Below are positions 35,675 through 44,438 of a DNA stretch of 64,000 nt, one piece after another (the first letter of the stretch is position 1; the number at the start of each line of letters is the position of its first letter). The DNA comes from Pseudomonas capeferrum (lineage in GTDB: Bacteria > Pseudomonadota > Gammaproteobacteria > Pseudomonadales > Pseudomonadaceae), in the NCBI RefSeq assembly GCF_013523055.1, contig NZ_JAAMQM010000003.1:124001-188000 (forward strand), given 5' to 3'. The notes under the pieces were generated by a model that worked only from the letters and a program-made list of their open reading frames with translations, did no database searches and had not been told where the DNA came from. Position numbers and translations under genes: made by a program.

Positions 35675-36237
35675 TGTCGCGCCGCACCGTGCTCGCGCTG
35701 CTGGCCTTTGCGCTGGCCGGCGCCATCCGGGCAGGGGAAATCCCGCCGCCGGCCTATCAGGTCGCCGCGCAGCGCACCGGCATTCCCTCCACTGTCTTGT
35801 ACGCCGTGGCGCTGCAGGAGAGCGGCACCCGCGTGGGGGGCCGCCTGGTGCCCTGGCCTTGGACGCTCAACGTCGCCGGTACGCCGCAGCGCTATGCCAC
35901 CCACGCCGAAGCCTGCATCGGGCTGCGCCAAGCGCTCAAGGACACTCCGGTCACCCGCATCGACGCCGGGCTCGGCCAGATCAATCTCGGCTACCACCCA
36001 CAGCGCTACGCCCAGCCCTGCGACCTGCTCGATCCCTACCGCAACCTGGCCATCGCCGCCGAGATCCTGCGCGAGCAGCACGTCGCAGGTGAGGACTGGC
36101 TGCTCGCCATCGGCCGTTACCACCGCCCTGCTGGCGGCGCGCCGGCTGCGCGCTACCGCCACAGCGTCGGCCAGCACCTGGCCCGCGTACTGGGCGAACC
36201 CCGACTGGCGACCCGCTCCCGGAGAAACCTGCCATGA
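35674..36237 (+). CDS. Lytic transglycosylase of the transfer apparatus
   Basis: 187 residues starting at the ATG that overlaps the previous stop (taATG). After a signal peptide (VLALLAFALAGAIRAG), an SLT-type fold follows: YQVAAQRTGIPSTVLYAVAL with the catalytic glutamate in ALQESGT, then INLGYHPQR and LAIAAEILREQH. It cuts peptidoglycan to let the mating channel pass. The TraX/PilT-like transglycosylase is invariably between PFL_4693 and PFL_4695 in this ICE class. Overlaps the next gene by 4 bp. Confidence 0.87.
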   Translation: MSRRTVLALLAFALAGAIRAGEIPPPAYQVAAQRTGIPSTVLYAVALQESGTRVGGRLVPWPWTLNVAGTPQRYATHAEACIGLRQALKDTPVTRIDAGLGQINLGYHPQRYAQPCDLLDPYRNLAIAAEILREQHVAGEDWLLAIGRYHRPAGGAPAARYRHSVGQHLARVLGEPRLATRSRRNLP

Positions 36238-36761
36238 ACGCCCTACCCGTACTCGTCGCCTGCCTCTCTCTACCGTGGCTGCCGATGCTCGCCCAGGCCG
36301 ATGCACTGATCATCATCGAAGATCGTGGCGGCGTCTCGGCCCTGCCGTACTACGAGGCACTGAACCTGCAGCCGCGTGCCAAGGTGAGCGCGCCACGGAT
36401 TGAGATGCCGCTTCCGCCCGCTGGGGTGGTCAACGAAGCGAGCATGCTCCCGGTGCATTCCTTGCGACTGTCGCCCGGCGTTGTGGCGCGTCGGGTGATC
36501 GAGGCGCCCGGGCTGCGGCCGTTCTTTCTCGTCGGCGACGACCAACGCTCGCGCGCCTGGCTACAGCAGCGGGCTCTGCGCCTGCGCGAACTTGGCGCCG
36601 TGGGCCTGATCGTCAATATCAGCTCGACCGAGTCTTTGGATGCGCTGCGTGCGTTGGTGCCAGGGCTGCCGCTGTCACCGGTGGCCGGCGACGACCTCGC
36701 CGAGCGTCTCGGCTTGCGGCACTACCCGGTGCTGATCACGGCCACCGGCCTCGAACAGTGA
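36234..36761 (+). CDS. Integrating conjugative element protein, PFL_4695 family (TIGR03765)
   Basis: 175 residues with a signal peptide (to AQADA). Conserved blocks: LIIIEDRGGVSALPYYEALN and LSPGVVARRVIEAPGLRPFF, FLVGDDQRSRAWLQQRAL. The family is periplasmic and always just upstream of traD in GI-type ICEs. Function is unknown, likely structural. ATGA overlap with the transglycosylase gene implies coupled translation. Confidence 0.88.
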   Translation: MNALPVLVACLSLPWLPMLAQADALIIIEDRGGVSALPYYEALNLQPRAKVSAPRIEMPLPPAGVVNEASMLPVHSLRLSPGVVARRVIEAPGLRPFFLVGDDQRSRAWLQQRALRLRELGAVGLIVNISSTESLDALRALVPGLPLSPVAGDDLAERLGLRHYPVLITATGLEQ

Positions 36762-36771
36762 AGCGTCGGCC

Positions 36772-38946
36772 ATGGCCCAGTCCCACGCGATCGAGGTGCT
36801 GCTACGGCCAGCGGTGGAGCTGTACACCGTGGAGGTCTGCGCCGCCGCCGCGCTGCTGTCCCTGGTGGCCCCCTGGTCGCTGGCGCTGAATCCGACGATT
36901 GGCCTGGGCAGCGCACTGGCCTTCCTCGCCTTCGGCGCGATCCGCCTGCGCGATGCGCTGGTGATCCTGCGCTACCGCCGCAACATCCGCCGCCTGCCGC
37001 GCTACGTGATGACCAGTCGCGATGTGCCGGTCAGCCAGCAGCGGTTGTTCATCGGCCGCGGATTTCGCTGGGAACAACGCCATACGCACCGCCTGACGCA
37101 GACCTTCAGGCCCGAATTCCGCCGCTACGTCGAGCCCACGCCTGTCTACCAGTTGGCGCGCCGCCTGGAAGAGCGGCTGGAGTTCGCGCCGTTTCCACTG
37201 TCGAAGCTGGCCAAGCTCACCGCCTGGGACATCGCCTTTAACCCGCTACGCCCGTTGCCTGCGGTCGGCGGCCTGCCCAGGCTGCATGGCATTGAACCGA
37301 ACGAAGTTGATGTCAGCCTGCCACTCGGCGAACGGGTCGGGCACTCGCTGGTGCTGGGCGCCACCCGGGTCGGCAAGACCCGCTTGGCCGAACTGTTCGT
37401 GACCCAGGACATTCGGCGGCGTAACGCGGCCGGCGAGCACGAGGTGGTGATCGTGTTCGACCCCAAAGGCGATGCCGACCTGCTCAAGCGCATGTACGTG
37501 GAGGCCAAGCGCACCGGGCGCGAACGCGAGTTCTATGTCTTCCACCTGGGCTGGCCGGATTTCAGCGCGCGTTACAACGCAGTGGGTCGCTTCGGAAGAA
37601 TCTCGGAGGTGGCCACGCGCATCGCCGGGCAACTCTCCGGTGAGGGCAATAGCGCAGCGTTTCGCGAGTTCGCCTGGCGCTTCGTCAACATCATCGCCCG
37701 CGCCTTGGTCGAGCTGGGCCAGCGTCCGGACTATCTGCTGATCCAGCGCCACGTGGTCAATATCGACGCGCTGTTCATCGAGTACGCGCAGCATTACTTC
37801 GCCCGGCACGAACCCAAGGCCTGGGACATCATCGTGCAGCTCGAAGGACGGCTGAACGACAAAAACATCCCGCGCAACATGATCGGCCGGGAAAAGCGCG
37901 TGGTCGCGCTGGAACAGTACCTGTCGCAAGTCCGCGTCTACGACCCAGTGCTCGACGGCCTGCGCAGTGCCGTGCGTTACGACCGCACCTATTTCGACAA
38001 GATCGTCGCCAGCCTGTTGCCGCTGCTGGAAAAGCTCACCACCGGCAAGACCGCGCAACTGCTCGCACCGAATTATGCGGACCTGGCCGATCCGCGGCCG
38101 ATCTTCGACTGGATGCAGATCGTGCGCAAACGCGCGGTGGTCTATGTCGGCCTCGACGCCCTGTCGGATGCGGAGGTCGCCGCCGCCGTCGGCAACTCGA
38201 TGTTTGCCGACCTGGTGTCGGTCGCCGGCCATATCTACAAGTTCGGCATCGATGATGGACTGCCCGAGGCCCTGGCGGGTGCCTGGGTGCCGATCAACGT
38301 CCATGCGGACGAATTCAATGAACTGATGGGCGACGAGTTCGTGCCGCTGGTCAACAAAGGCGGCGGGGCTGGGCTGCAGGTCACCGCCTATACCCAGACG
38401 CTCAGCGACATTGAGGCGCGTGTCGGCAACCGCGCCAAAGCAGGCCAGGTCATTGGCAACTTCAACAACCTGTTCATGCTGAGGGTGCGCGAGACCGCGA
38501 CCGCCGAGCTGCTCACCCGCCAGTTGCCCAAAGTGGACGTCTACACCACGACACTGGTCAGCGGCGCCACCGACAGCTCCGATGTACGCGGGCCGACCGA
38601 CTTCACCTCCAATGCACAGGACCGCATCAGCACCGCAAGCGTGCCGATGATCGAGCCCGCCCACGTGGTCGGCCTGCCCAAAGGCCAGGCCTTTGCCCTG
38701 CTGCAAGGCGGCCAGCTGTGGAAGATCCGCATGCCGCTGCCGGCCCCCGATCCGGATGAAGCCCTGCCCGAGGATCTCCAACAGCTCGCCGGCTACATGC
38801 GCCAGCACTATGCCGAGGCCGGCGACTGGTGGGAAAACCAGGTCCTGCCAGGCCTGCAGGATCAACCGCTGCCCGACGACCTGCTCGACGGCTTTCGCCA
38901 CCTTGCCGATCCGGACGCTTCCGAAGAAACCGAGGCACGTCCATGA
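36772..38946 (+). CDS. traD: TraD-type conjugative coupling ATPase (TIGR03743)
   Basis: 724 residues. Two N-terminal membrane segments (about 20-40 and 44-66), Walker A GATRVGKT at 196-203, Walker B-like VVIVFDPKGD near 225-234, and a conserved LNDKNIPRNMIGREKRVVAL. This is the VirD4/TraD hexameric pump that brings the relaxase-DNA complex to the secretion channel at the inner membrane. SXT/GI-type TraD is the closest class I recognise. Its stop overlaps the PFL_4697 gene by 4 bp. Confidence 0.93.
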   Translation: MAQSHAIEVLLRPAVELYTVEVCAAAALLSLVAPWSLALNPTIGLGSALAFLAFGAIRLRDALVILRYRRNIRRLPRYVMTSRDVPVSQQRLFIGRGFRWEQRHTHRLTQTFRPEFRRYVEPTPVYQLARRLEERLEFAPFPLSKLAKLTAWDIAFNPLRPLPAVGGLPRLHGIEPNEVDVSLPLGERVGHSLVLGATRVGKTRLAELFVTQDIRRRNAAGEHEVVIVFDPKGDADLLKRMYVEAKRTGREREFYVFHLGWPDFSARYNAVGRFGRISEVATRIAGQLSGEGNSAAFREFAWRFVNIIARALVELGQRPDYLLIQRHVVNIDALFIEYAQHYFARHEPKAWDIIVQLEGRLNDKNIPRNMIGREKRVVALEQYLSQVRVYDPVLDGLRSAVRYDRTYFDKIVASLLPLLEKLTTGKTAQLLAPNYADLADPRPIFDWMQIVRKRAVVYVGLDALSDAEVAAAVGNSMFADLVSVAGHIYKFGIDDGLPEALAGAWVPINVHADEFNELMGDEFVPLVNKGGGAGLQVTAYTQTLSDIEARVGNRAKAGQVIGNFNNLFMLRVRETATAELLTRQLPKVDVYTTTLVSGATDSSDVRGPTDFTSNAQDRISTASVPMIEPAHVVGLPKGQAFALLQGGQLWKIRMPLPAPDPDEALPEDLQQLAGYMRQHYAEAGDWWENQVLPGLQDQPLPDDLLDGFRHLADPDASEETEARP

Positions 38947-39692
38947 AGGACCCAGCCGCCGCCACCCAGCGCGAACAGGCCCGCCAGCAAGGCATGTTCG
39001 CCAGCCTCGTCACCCTGCCGCTGCGTATGCTCGGCGTGCTGATCGGCTCGCTGCTGCTGTCGATCCTCATCGAGTGTGCCGGCATGCACCTGTTCTGGCC
39101 CGAGCAGGGCTGGCGTCACGCCCAGGGCATGCTCGACTACGAACTGAATCACCTCTCCACCCACTTCACCCGCAGCGCGGTGGTGCAGGAGCCGGGCCGC
39201 ACCGCGCAGCAGCTGGTCGAGGGCGCCTACCAATGGCTCTTCGTGAAGACCGGCCTGCTCGACTGGATGAGCCAGGCATCGGCACGATCGCGCGCGCCCA
39301 GCCATGCCGATGCCCGCGACGCCCACTACTACATCAGCCAGGTCTATGTCTGGAGCGAGCGCTACCTGATCGCAGCCGCGTTCACCACACTGACGTTCAT
39401 GGTACGGCTGCTGGTCCTGGTGCTGACGCTGCCGCTGTTTCTGCTGGCCGCCTTCGTCGGCCTGATCGATGGCCTGGTGCGGAGAGATATCCGCAAGTTC
39501 GGCGCCGGTCGCGAGTCAGGGTTCATCTACCACCGCGCCAAAGCCAGCCTGATGCCACTAGCCGTCCTGCCGTGGATCCTCTACCTCACCCTGCCCGTCA
39601 GCGTGCATCCGCTGCTGGTGCTACTGCCGAGCGCGGCGCTGCTGGGCCTGGCGGTGAACATCACTGCGGCAAGCTTCAAGAAGTATCTTTAG
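38943..39692 (+). CDS. Integrating conjugative element membrane protein, PFL_4697 family (TIGR03747)
   Basis: 249 residues from the ATG at 38943 (ATGA overlap with traD); longer frames are internal to traD. Four membrane segments: LPLRMLGVLIGSLLLSIL, LIAAAFTTLTFMVRLLVLVL running on into LPLFLLAAFVGL, and VLPWILYLTLPVSVHPLLVL. The block GLIDGLVRRDIRKFGAGRES is diagnostic for the family. It accompanies TraD in the inner membrane. After it the core operon is interrupted by a three-gene minus-strand cargo module. Confidence 0.9.
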   Translation: MKDPAAATQREQARQQGMFASLVTLPLRMLGVLIGSLLLSILIECAGMHLFWPEQGWRHAQGMLDYELNHLSTHFTRSAVVQEPGRTAQQLVEGAYQWLFVKTGLLDWMSQASARSRAPSHADARDAHYYISQVYVWSERYLIAAAFTTLTFMVRLLVLVLTLPLFLLAAFVGLIDGLVRRDIRKFGAGRESGFIYHRAKASLMPLAVLPWILYLTLPVSVHPLLVLLPSAALLGLAVNITAASFKKYL

Positions 39693-39705
39693 TTCCGGCC
39701 CCAAG

Positions 39706-40410
39706 CTACAGCCCCAGGAGGTGCTTAGCAGCCCCGAAATTGGGAGCATATTCCATCTGTACCACGGCCAAGTCAGCAGCAATATCGGCTGATAGGTGCC
39801 GCGTAGCTGGTTCGAAGTACTCTTTCGTATTCGACGACGCAAATACAATCGGTTTTCGGAGGCCAGCAGAACGAAGCTGATGAGCTGTCTCCAGATAAGC
39901 TTCGACGATCACGCAGTCCTTCATTGATTCCTTCCCTCGTCGCGCAGGTGTGCGTGGTTCGTTGACACGCCTAAAAGCTCGACTGGAAACGCCATCGTTG
40001 TGTGGTACCAAGCGCGCGACGCTCTGCCAGCGATCCAGCACAGCACGAGCTCTATCCACATGCCCATTGAGGTATTGAGCATTCAAGATACCTTGAGCCC
40101 CATAGGCATCCGCCACACAGTGAATACGGCTCGCTTGCGTCTGGAATCTCTCCAATCCACGCTGTGCCTCCTGCTCGACGCCCTCAATATGGGTCAAGAG
40201 TTCTATGGTCACCTGCTCCGCTACAAGAACGGTTAGTTCAGCACCAAGCTCTGCCGTGGCCAACAAAGTGAGCCCGGCACTTACATCGCTCAAAGCAACG
40301 GAATCACGCGTGATGTCGCGAATCACATCCAATAAGGTACATGTATCGACGCATAAAACAGGCACATCGAGTGCCGCTAGTCTGGCGATATCTTGAGAAC
40401 TGAAACTCAT
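39706..40410 (-). CDS. PIN-domain protein (DUF4935-like), cargo
   Basis: 234 residues. PIN-fold acidic residues are visible: VLCVDTCTLLDVIRD (D22), a central helix TVLVAEQVTIELLTHIEG with glutamate, and KDCVIVEAYLETAHQLRSAG followed by IVFASSNTKEY. PIN domains are metal-dependent RNases of toxins and defence effectors. It overlaps the upstream partner gene by 4 bp (ATGA), so the two proteins are made together. Low GC and opposite strand mark it as an insertion between PFL_4697 and RAQPRD genes. Family level is my inference from motifs. Confidence 0.72.
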   Translation of the reverse strand: MSFSSQDIARLAALDVPVLCVDTCTLLDVIRDITRDSVALSDVSAGLTLLATAELGAELTVLVAEQVTIELLTHIEGVEQEAQRGLERFQTQASRIHCVADAYGAQGILNAQYLNGHVDRARAVLDRWQSVARLVPHNDGVSSRAFRRVNEPRTPARRGKESMKDCVIVEAYLETAHQLRSAGLRKPIVFASSNTKEYFEPATRHLSADIAADLAVVQMEYAPNFGAAKHLLGL

Positions 40411-41066
40411 GAACGTGAGTTATCGTATTGTTCAAGCAATCCGAGCGCGAACTCATAGTCGATTGCCAAGTCCTGTGCCTGCTCCGACGACCAGCCATCA
40501 ACCTCGACAAACCATCGAGCCACTTGCTCTGAATCCGGTCGCTTTGAGGCATGGTGTGCAGATATCAAAAAGCTAAACCACCGTTGCTGATCCATCGGAT
40601 GCGAGGCACCTGTAGATTTATTCGCGTGCCTCGAAAAACGCCTTAGCGCTTCTGCTGAATCAGTCTCCAGCCAGTCTTCCAGTGTTTGATTGGACGATGT
40701 TAGATCAACCTTGAATCCTCCTGCCTGTGCTGCTGGCTCTGCGATCCGAGAGAAAAAGTCGCGCAGGATTAGGTTGTATTTCGTTATTCCAAGCTCACCT
40801 ACATTCCGGGGAACAATGTTCGCCACTCTATAACCATCATTTTCTTGCCAGAGCAACAAACCAGACTCATCAATATCCCCGAATGAAGCGCGCACCAAGA
40901 CAATCACATCTTCGTCACCAGGCGCATTTCTTCCGATGTCTTCCTCTCGCTCAGCGTCGTGATGCCACGGTTCCTGCACTTGAGACAAGACGCAATCACG
41001 GATGAGCGTTGCAGACGCCCCCCTCAAGTGGAGTTCCTGAAAAACCTCAATGCCTTTATCCGTCAT
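40407..41066 (-). CDS. Partner of the PIN-domain protein, unknown
   Basis: 219 residues ending in the ATGA overlap with the PIN gene. Segments: GIEVFQELHLRGASATLIRD, VIVLVRASFGDIDESGLLLW, ARWFVEVDGWSSEQAQDLAI. No catalytic motif or membrane segment is seen. Fixed overlap suggests a stable pair, so it may be the regulator, antitoxin or sensor for the PIN protein. This is inference from arrangement only. Confidence 0.68.
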   Translation of the reverse strand: MTDKGIEVFQELHLRGASATLIRDCVLSQVQEPWHHDAEREEDIGRNAPGDEDVIVLVRASFGDIDESGLLLWQENDGYRVANIVPRNVGELGITKYNLILRDFFSRIAEPAAQAGGFKVDLTSSNQTLEDWLETDSAEALRRFSRHANKSTGASHPMDQQRWFSFLISAHHASKRPDSEQVARWFVEVDGWSSEQAQDLAIDYEFALGLLEQYDNSRS

Positions 41067-41145
41067 ACTGAAAGCCTATGTTGATTATGTATATGGTGAG
41101 TTTCCATTTGTACACGCACATCGCCATCTAACTATATGGAATACC

Positions 41146-42192
41146 TCAATCGCCCCCCAGAATCGATAGCTGCGCGACACGCTCCAGATCATGGACAAGG
41201 GGTCTGCGTCCATAGTGCTCAAGCGCCACCCGCCTGTCTGCGCCAGCCCGTGTACGGTGTGTAAACGCCGCCCCATCAACAATTACCGAGCGCGCCTCGG
41301 CACTGCCTGGCTCGATCTCAGCTTGCAAAAGCGCTCGCGTGGCACCGCTACCGGAAAGCGAATAACCCGTGTCTTGACCATCGACGAGTACCCGGTAGCA
41401 GATCGGAAAACTCTCGCTGCCTTCATCACTGTTGCTCTCATTGGCGGTGGTCCTCTGCGCGTCGTAGCGCACCCTATTTTCCACCATCAAGCGCCCGATC
41501 TCGAACAGGATGCCAAGTTCTTCGTCGATAGGTTCCCACAGTCGTAGATAGCCGTCATGCGTCCTGATCATGCTTACGCCGTCATAGCGCACATGAGCGT
41601 ACAGCGGTGCAAGGTCGATCACCGTTTCGGCCACCACCGTACCCTCGGCATTGGTGATACCAGCCGCCAGCGAGTGGTTACCGCCATGCACTAGGGTCAA
41701 CCCGAATGGCAGTAGCAATTCAACCTTGTGGTTGAAATCCGCGCGCCATTCGCCCATGCGGCGCGAATGCCCGATGTTGGCAATGGCATTCGTCAAGCTG
41801 GATTCTGACCAGGGTACGGCCAGGATCGGATCACGTCCCAGGCGAAGGCGGTATCGCGCCTCGGTCAAACGCACGCCCACTTGGTCAACCGTCAGCCCTT
41901 CCACTGTTATCTGCGCGGACAGAGAACCGAAGAGGTCGGACAGATCGTAAGCGCTACGCGCGCCATGCGCAGACTGGAATACCAGCGATGTAGTAGCTCT
42001 GGCCTGCAACGGCGCGGCGATCAGCCTGACTAGGCTGGAGAGTCCGAGCGGATCAGCCGCCGCAACCGATCTAGCCCGCCTCATCACGTTCTCAAAACGC
42101 TCCCGGCGTATCGCTTCATGCTCCGCCAGGCGCCAGCGGAACTCCCGCCCCAGCCAGCTTGCTCGCCTCCTCCCATTTGTATTCGCAGTCAT
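41146..42192 (-). CDS. Unknown cargo protein (tentatively DUF6710-like)
   Basis: 348 residues from the ATG at 42192, chosen for GGGAG about 7 nt upstream and the basic start MTANTNGRRRASWLGREFRW; the frame extends upstream through non-coding sequence. Recognisable blocks: DPILAVPWSESSLTNAIANI and VELLLPFGLTLVHGGNHSLA. The GGNHSxxAG motif recalls the DUF6710 family; I am not certain. It lies 79 bp upstream of the PIN pair on the same strand, so one three-gene module is plausible. Confidence 0.65.
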   Translation of the reverse strand: MTANTNGRRRASWLGREFRWRLAEHEAIRRERFENVMRRARSVAAADPLGLSSLVRLIAAPLQARATTSLVFQSAHGARSAYDLSDLFGSLSAQITVEGLTVDQVGVRLTEARYRLRLGRDPILAVPWSESSLTNAIANIGHSRRMGEWRADFNHKVELLLPFGLTLVHGGNHSLAAGITNAEGTVVAETVIDLAPLYAHVRYDGVSMIRTHDGYLRLWEPIDEELGILFEIGRLMVENRVRYDAQRTTANESNSDEGSESFPICYRVLVDGQDTGYSLSGSGATRALLQAEIEPGSAEARSVIVDGAAFTHRTRAGADRRVALEHYGRRPLVHDLERVAQLSILGGD

Positions 42193-42375
42193 TTCTCGCT
42201 CCCTCTCGCTCTTATATACCCATCGCAGGCTGCGCAACTCACAGTGCCATTTACTAAGCATCGAAGGCCATCGCCAACGCCCCAATAGGGATAGCCTCAG
42301 GTTCCCATTGTTTAAGGCAGCACCACAGCCATACCGAGAGCATCTCGGCATTCCTCGCACATCGTGGACTGGCTC

Positions 42376-42744
42376 ATGTCGAAGCGACTGCTCTCTCACG
42401 CCAACAGGCATCACACCATCAGTCTGATCCCAGCGCTGCTCGGTTTGTGCTTGGCCGTTCACGCCGCCGCCGACGATGCCACGCCCGAACACGCCCGCCT
42501 CGCCGCCGCGCTGCGCCAACTCGACAGCATCGAACGCCTCGTCGCGCAACAGGCCGCGCAGCCGCCAGATGCACGTGCCCGCTACCACTTCGACTACAGC
42601 CGTCTCGCCGCCGACCTGGAGCGCGTGCGCGGCGGTATTCGCGATTACCTGACGCCCTCGCGTGCCCAGCCGCGCGACCCCGCCGAGCTGCTCAGCGGAT
42701 ATCGCCAGCCTGCCGCCGCGCGCGACGCGCAGGAGGCGCCATGA
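42376..42744 (+). CDS. RAQPRD-family conjugative protein (TIGR01690)
   Basis: 122 residues from the ATG at 42376 (a GTG at 42364 is in frame). A signal peptide ends near AVHAAADD. A helical region follows and the name-giving motif RAQPRDP lies near residue 95. The family is periplasmic and precedes the PFL_4701-4705 genes in GI-type ICEs; probably a pilus or channel accessory. ATGA overlap with the next gene. Here the transfer operon resumes after the PIN module. Confidence 0.88.
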   Translation: MSKRLLSHANRHHTISLIPALLGLCLAVHAAADDATPEHARLAAALRQLDSIERLVAQQAAQPPDARARYHFDYSRLAADLERVRGGIRDYLTPSRAQPRDPAELLSGYRQPAAARDAQEAP

Positions 42745-42974
42745 ACGCCGCCCAGATCACCGCATTCCAGGCCAACAGCGGCCTCATCCCGGCCGAGATG
42801 GCAACCGTGCTGCTCGGTGCGGTGTTCGCCGCGCTGCTCCTGTGGGGCGTCTGGGCGATCCGCAGCGCCTACGTGGGCTGGGCCGAAGAACAGCTTTCCC
42901 ATCGTCAGTTCCTGGTCGTCGTGGTGCGCTTCGTCGTGCTGTACCTAGTGCTGACCTTTTTCCTGCTCTCGTAA
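42741..42974 (+). CDS. Integrating conjugative element protein, PFL_4701 family (TIGR03758)
   Basis: 77 residues, AGGAGG 7 nt before the ATG at 42741. Two membrane segments (MATVLLGAVFAALLLWGVWA and FLVVVVRFVVLYLVLTFFLL) flank a short cytoplasmic or periplasmic loop. The size and order (after RAQPRD, before PFL_4702) match the family. It is probably a small inner-membrane component of the mating pore. Confidence 0.88.
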   Translation: MNAAQITAFQANSGLIPAEMATVLLGAVFAALLLWGVWAIRSAYVGWAEEQLSHRQFLVVVVRFVVLYLVLTFFLLS

Positions 42975-42986
42975 GAGGTCGTCCTG

Positions 42987-43349
42987 ATGAAGCCGCTTGC
43001 CCGTTCCCGTCTCCCCCGTCCATTCGCTGGCCTGGCAGCGCTGCCGCTGTTCGGCGTGCTGTCGCCATCGGCCCAGGCCGCTTTGCCCACCCTGGAGAAC
43101 CCATCGCGCGGCGTCGGCACGGGCATCCTGCAAACGCTGCAGAACTACGGCTACGACATCGTGATGCTGATCGCCCTGCTGGTGGTCGCCTCGATGTTCG
43201 TCGGCGTCTGCTACCACGCCTACACCCGCTACGCGGAGATCCATATTGGTCGCTCGACCTGGGGCCAGTTCGGCCTGACCGTGGCGGTCGGTGCGATGCT
43301 GCTGGTGGTGGGCATCTGGCTGCTGACCGAAGCCATCGGCGTGCTCTAA
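42987..43349 (+). CDS. PFL_4702 family protein (TIGR03745), pilin-like
   Basis: 120 residues: a long leader (to AQA, residue ~30), then two hydrophobic segments (NYGYDIVMLIALLVVASMFV and FGLTVAVGAMLLVVGIWLLT). This TraA/VirB2-like layout suggests the pilin or a pore-lining subunit. The sequence LENPSRGVGTGILQTLQNYG is conserved in the family. It is placed as usual between PFL_4701 and TIGR03750. Confidence 0.87.
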   Translation: MKPLARSRLPRPFAGLAALPLFGVLSPSAQAALPTLENPSRGVGTGILQTLQNYGYDIVMLIALLVVASMFVGVCYHAYTRYAEIHIGRSTWGQFGLTVAVGAMLLVVGIWLLTEAIGVL

Positions 43350-43365
43350 AGCGAGGCCTGCCGAA

Positions 43366-43761
43366 ATGACCGAAGACATCCGCACGGACGGGACGGTGCT
43401 GTTTCTGCCCCACCGTCTCAACCGTCACCCGGTGGTGGTGCGCGGACTGACGGCAAATGAGCTGTGGGTCTGTGCCGGCCTGTCGGGTCTGCTTGGCCTG
43501 GCGAGCGGCGTGGCGCTGGCCATGCTGCTGGCGACGATTGCCATCGTCCCCACGGCCATCCTGCTGGCAGTCAGCGCAGGCATCTTCATCGGCGGCGGTG
43601 CACTGCGCCGGCTCAAGCGCGGCCGCCCCGAGACCTGGCTGTACCGGCGGTTGCAGTGGTGGATCGCGCTGCGTCTACCGGCGCTCGCCACCCTCACCGA
43701 CGGCCAGCGGCTGGTGACCCGTTCCGGTTACTGGAGCACGCGCAGGGGCAATGCACCGTGA
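43366..43761 (+). CDS. Conjugative transfer protein TIGR03750 (TraL-like)
   Basis: 131 residues with a hydrophobic double segment (LWVCAGLSGLLGLASGVALA, IVPTAILLAVSAGIFIGGGA) and conserved FLPHRLNRHPVVVRGLTANE and RRLQWWIALR. The layout is that of TraL/VirB3-like inner-membrane proteins. Its stop overlaps the GTG start of the PFL_4703 gene (GTGA). Confidence 0.87.
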   Translation: MTEDIRTDGTVLFLPHRLNRHPVVVRGLTANELWVCAGLSGLLGLASGVALAMLLATIAIVPTAILLAVSAGIFIGGGALRRLKRGRPETWLYRRLQWWIALRLPALATLTDGQRLVTRSGYWSTRRGNAP

Positions 43762-44438
43762 GCCGGTTCAAGAACGAAGTGCAGCGGCTCGACGCCCACA
43801 TCAGGACCCTGCGCATCGGCGCCAGTCTGCTGGTGATGCTGACACTGGTCATGGGCATCGGCTGGTGGAGCGCGCCGCGTAACCTGACCATCCATGTACC
43901 GCCAGACTTGCGCTCGGGTAGCACGCGCCCCTGGTGGGACGTGCCACCGGAGAGCGTGTACGCCTTCACCTTCTACGTCTGGCAGCAGCTGCAGCGCTGG
44001 CCCACCAACGGCGACGACGACTACCCGCGCAACCTGCACGTGCTGTCGCCCTACCTCACGCCCGCCTGCCAGGCGCTCCTGCAGCAGGACTACGAGTACC
44101 GTCGCAACAGCGGCGAGCTGCGCCGGCGCGTGCGCGGCATCTACGAGATTCCCGGGCGCGGGTACGGCGACAACCCCACCCTGCGCGTGCGCAGCGTCTC
44201 CACCCGTGAATGGGTGGTGAACCTGGATGTTACGGCCGACGAGTACTACGCCTCAGAGCAGGTCAAACGCGCCCTGGTGCGCTACCCGCTGAAGGTCCTG
44301 CGCAGCGACGTCGACCCGCAGCGCAACCCGTTCGGGCTGGTTATCGACTGCTACGACGGCGCGCCGCAGCGCATTGCCAGCCCTGTCGATCCGGCGGCCA
44401 CGCCCGCCCCTGCCCCCGCCACAGAGAGCATGCCATGA
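43758..44438 (+). CDS. Integrating conjugative element protein, PFL_4703 family (TIGR03746, TraE-like)
   Basis: 226 residues from GTG at 43758, chosen because GTGA overlaps the preceding stop and the start MSRFKNEVQRLDAHI is conserved. One membrane segment at about 19-37 (ASLLVMLTLVMGIGWW), then a periplasmic domain (VYAFTFYVWQQLQRWP, YLTPACQALLQQDYEYR). It is the VirB8/TraE-like core component. The last 25 residues are proline/alanine-rich. ATGA overlap with the next gene. Confidence 0.88.
   Translation: MSRFKNEVQRLDAHIRTLRIGASLLVMLTLVMGIGWWSAPRNLTIHVPPDLRSGSTRPWWDVPPESVYAFTFYVWQQLQRWPTNGDDDYPRNLHVLSPYLTPACQALLQQDYEYRRNSGELRRRVRGIYEIPGRGYGDNPTLRVRSVSTREWVVNLDVTADEYYASEQVKRALVRYPLKVLRSDVDPQRNPFGLVIDCYDGAPQRIASPVDPAATPAPAPATESMP

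Noticed and set aside
37246..38901. 551-codon minus-strand frame across traD
   Set aside because: Shadow of traD, whose Walker motifs and family blocks are unambiguous.
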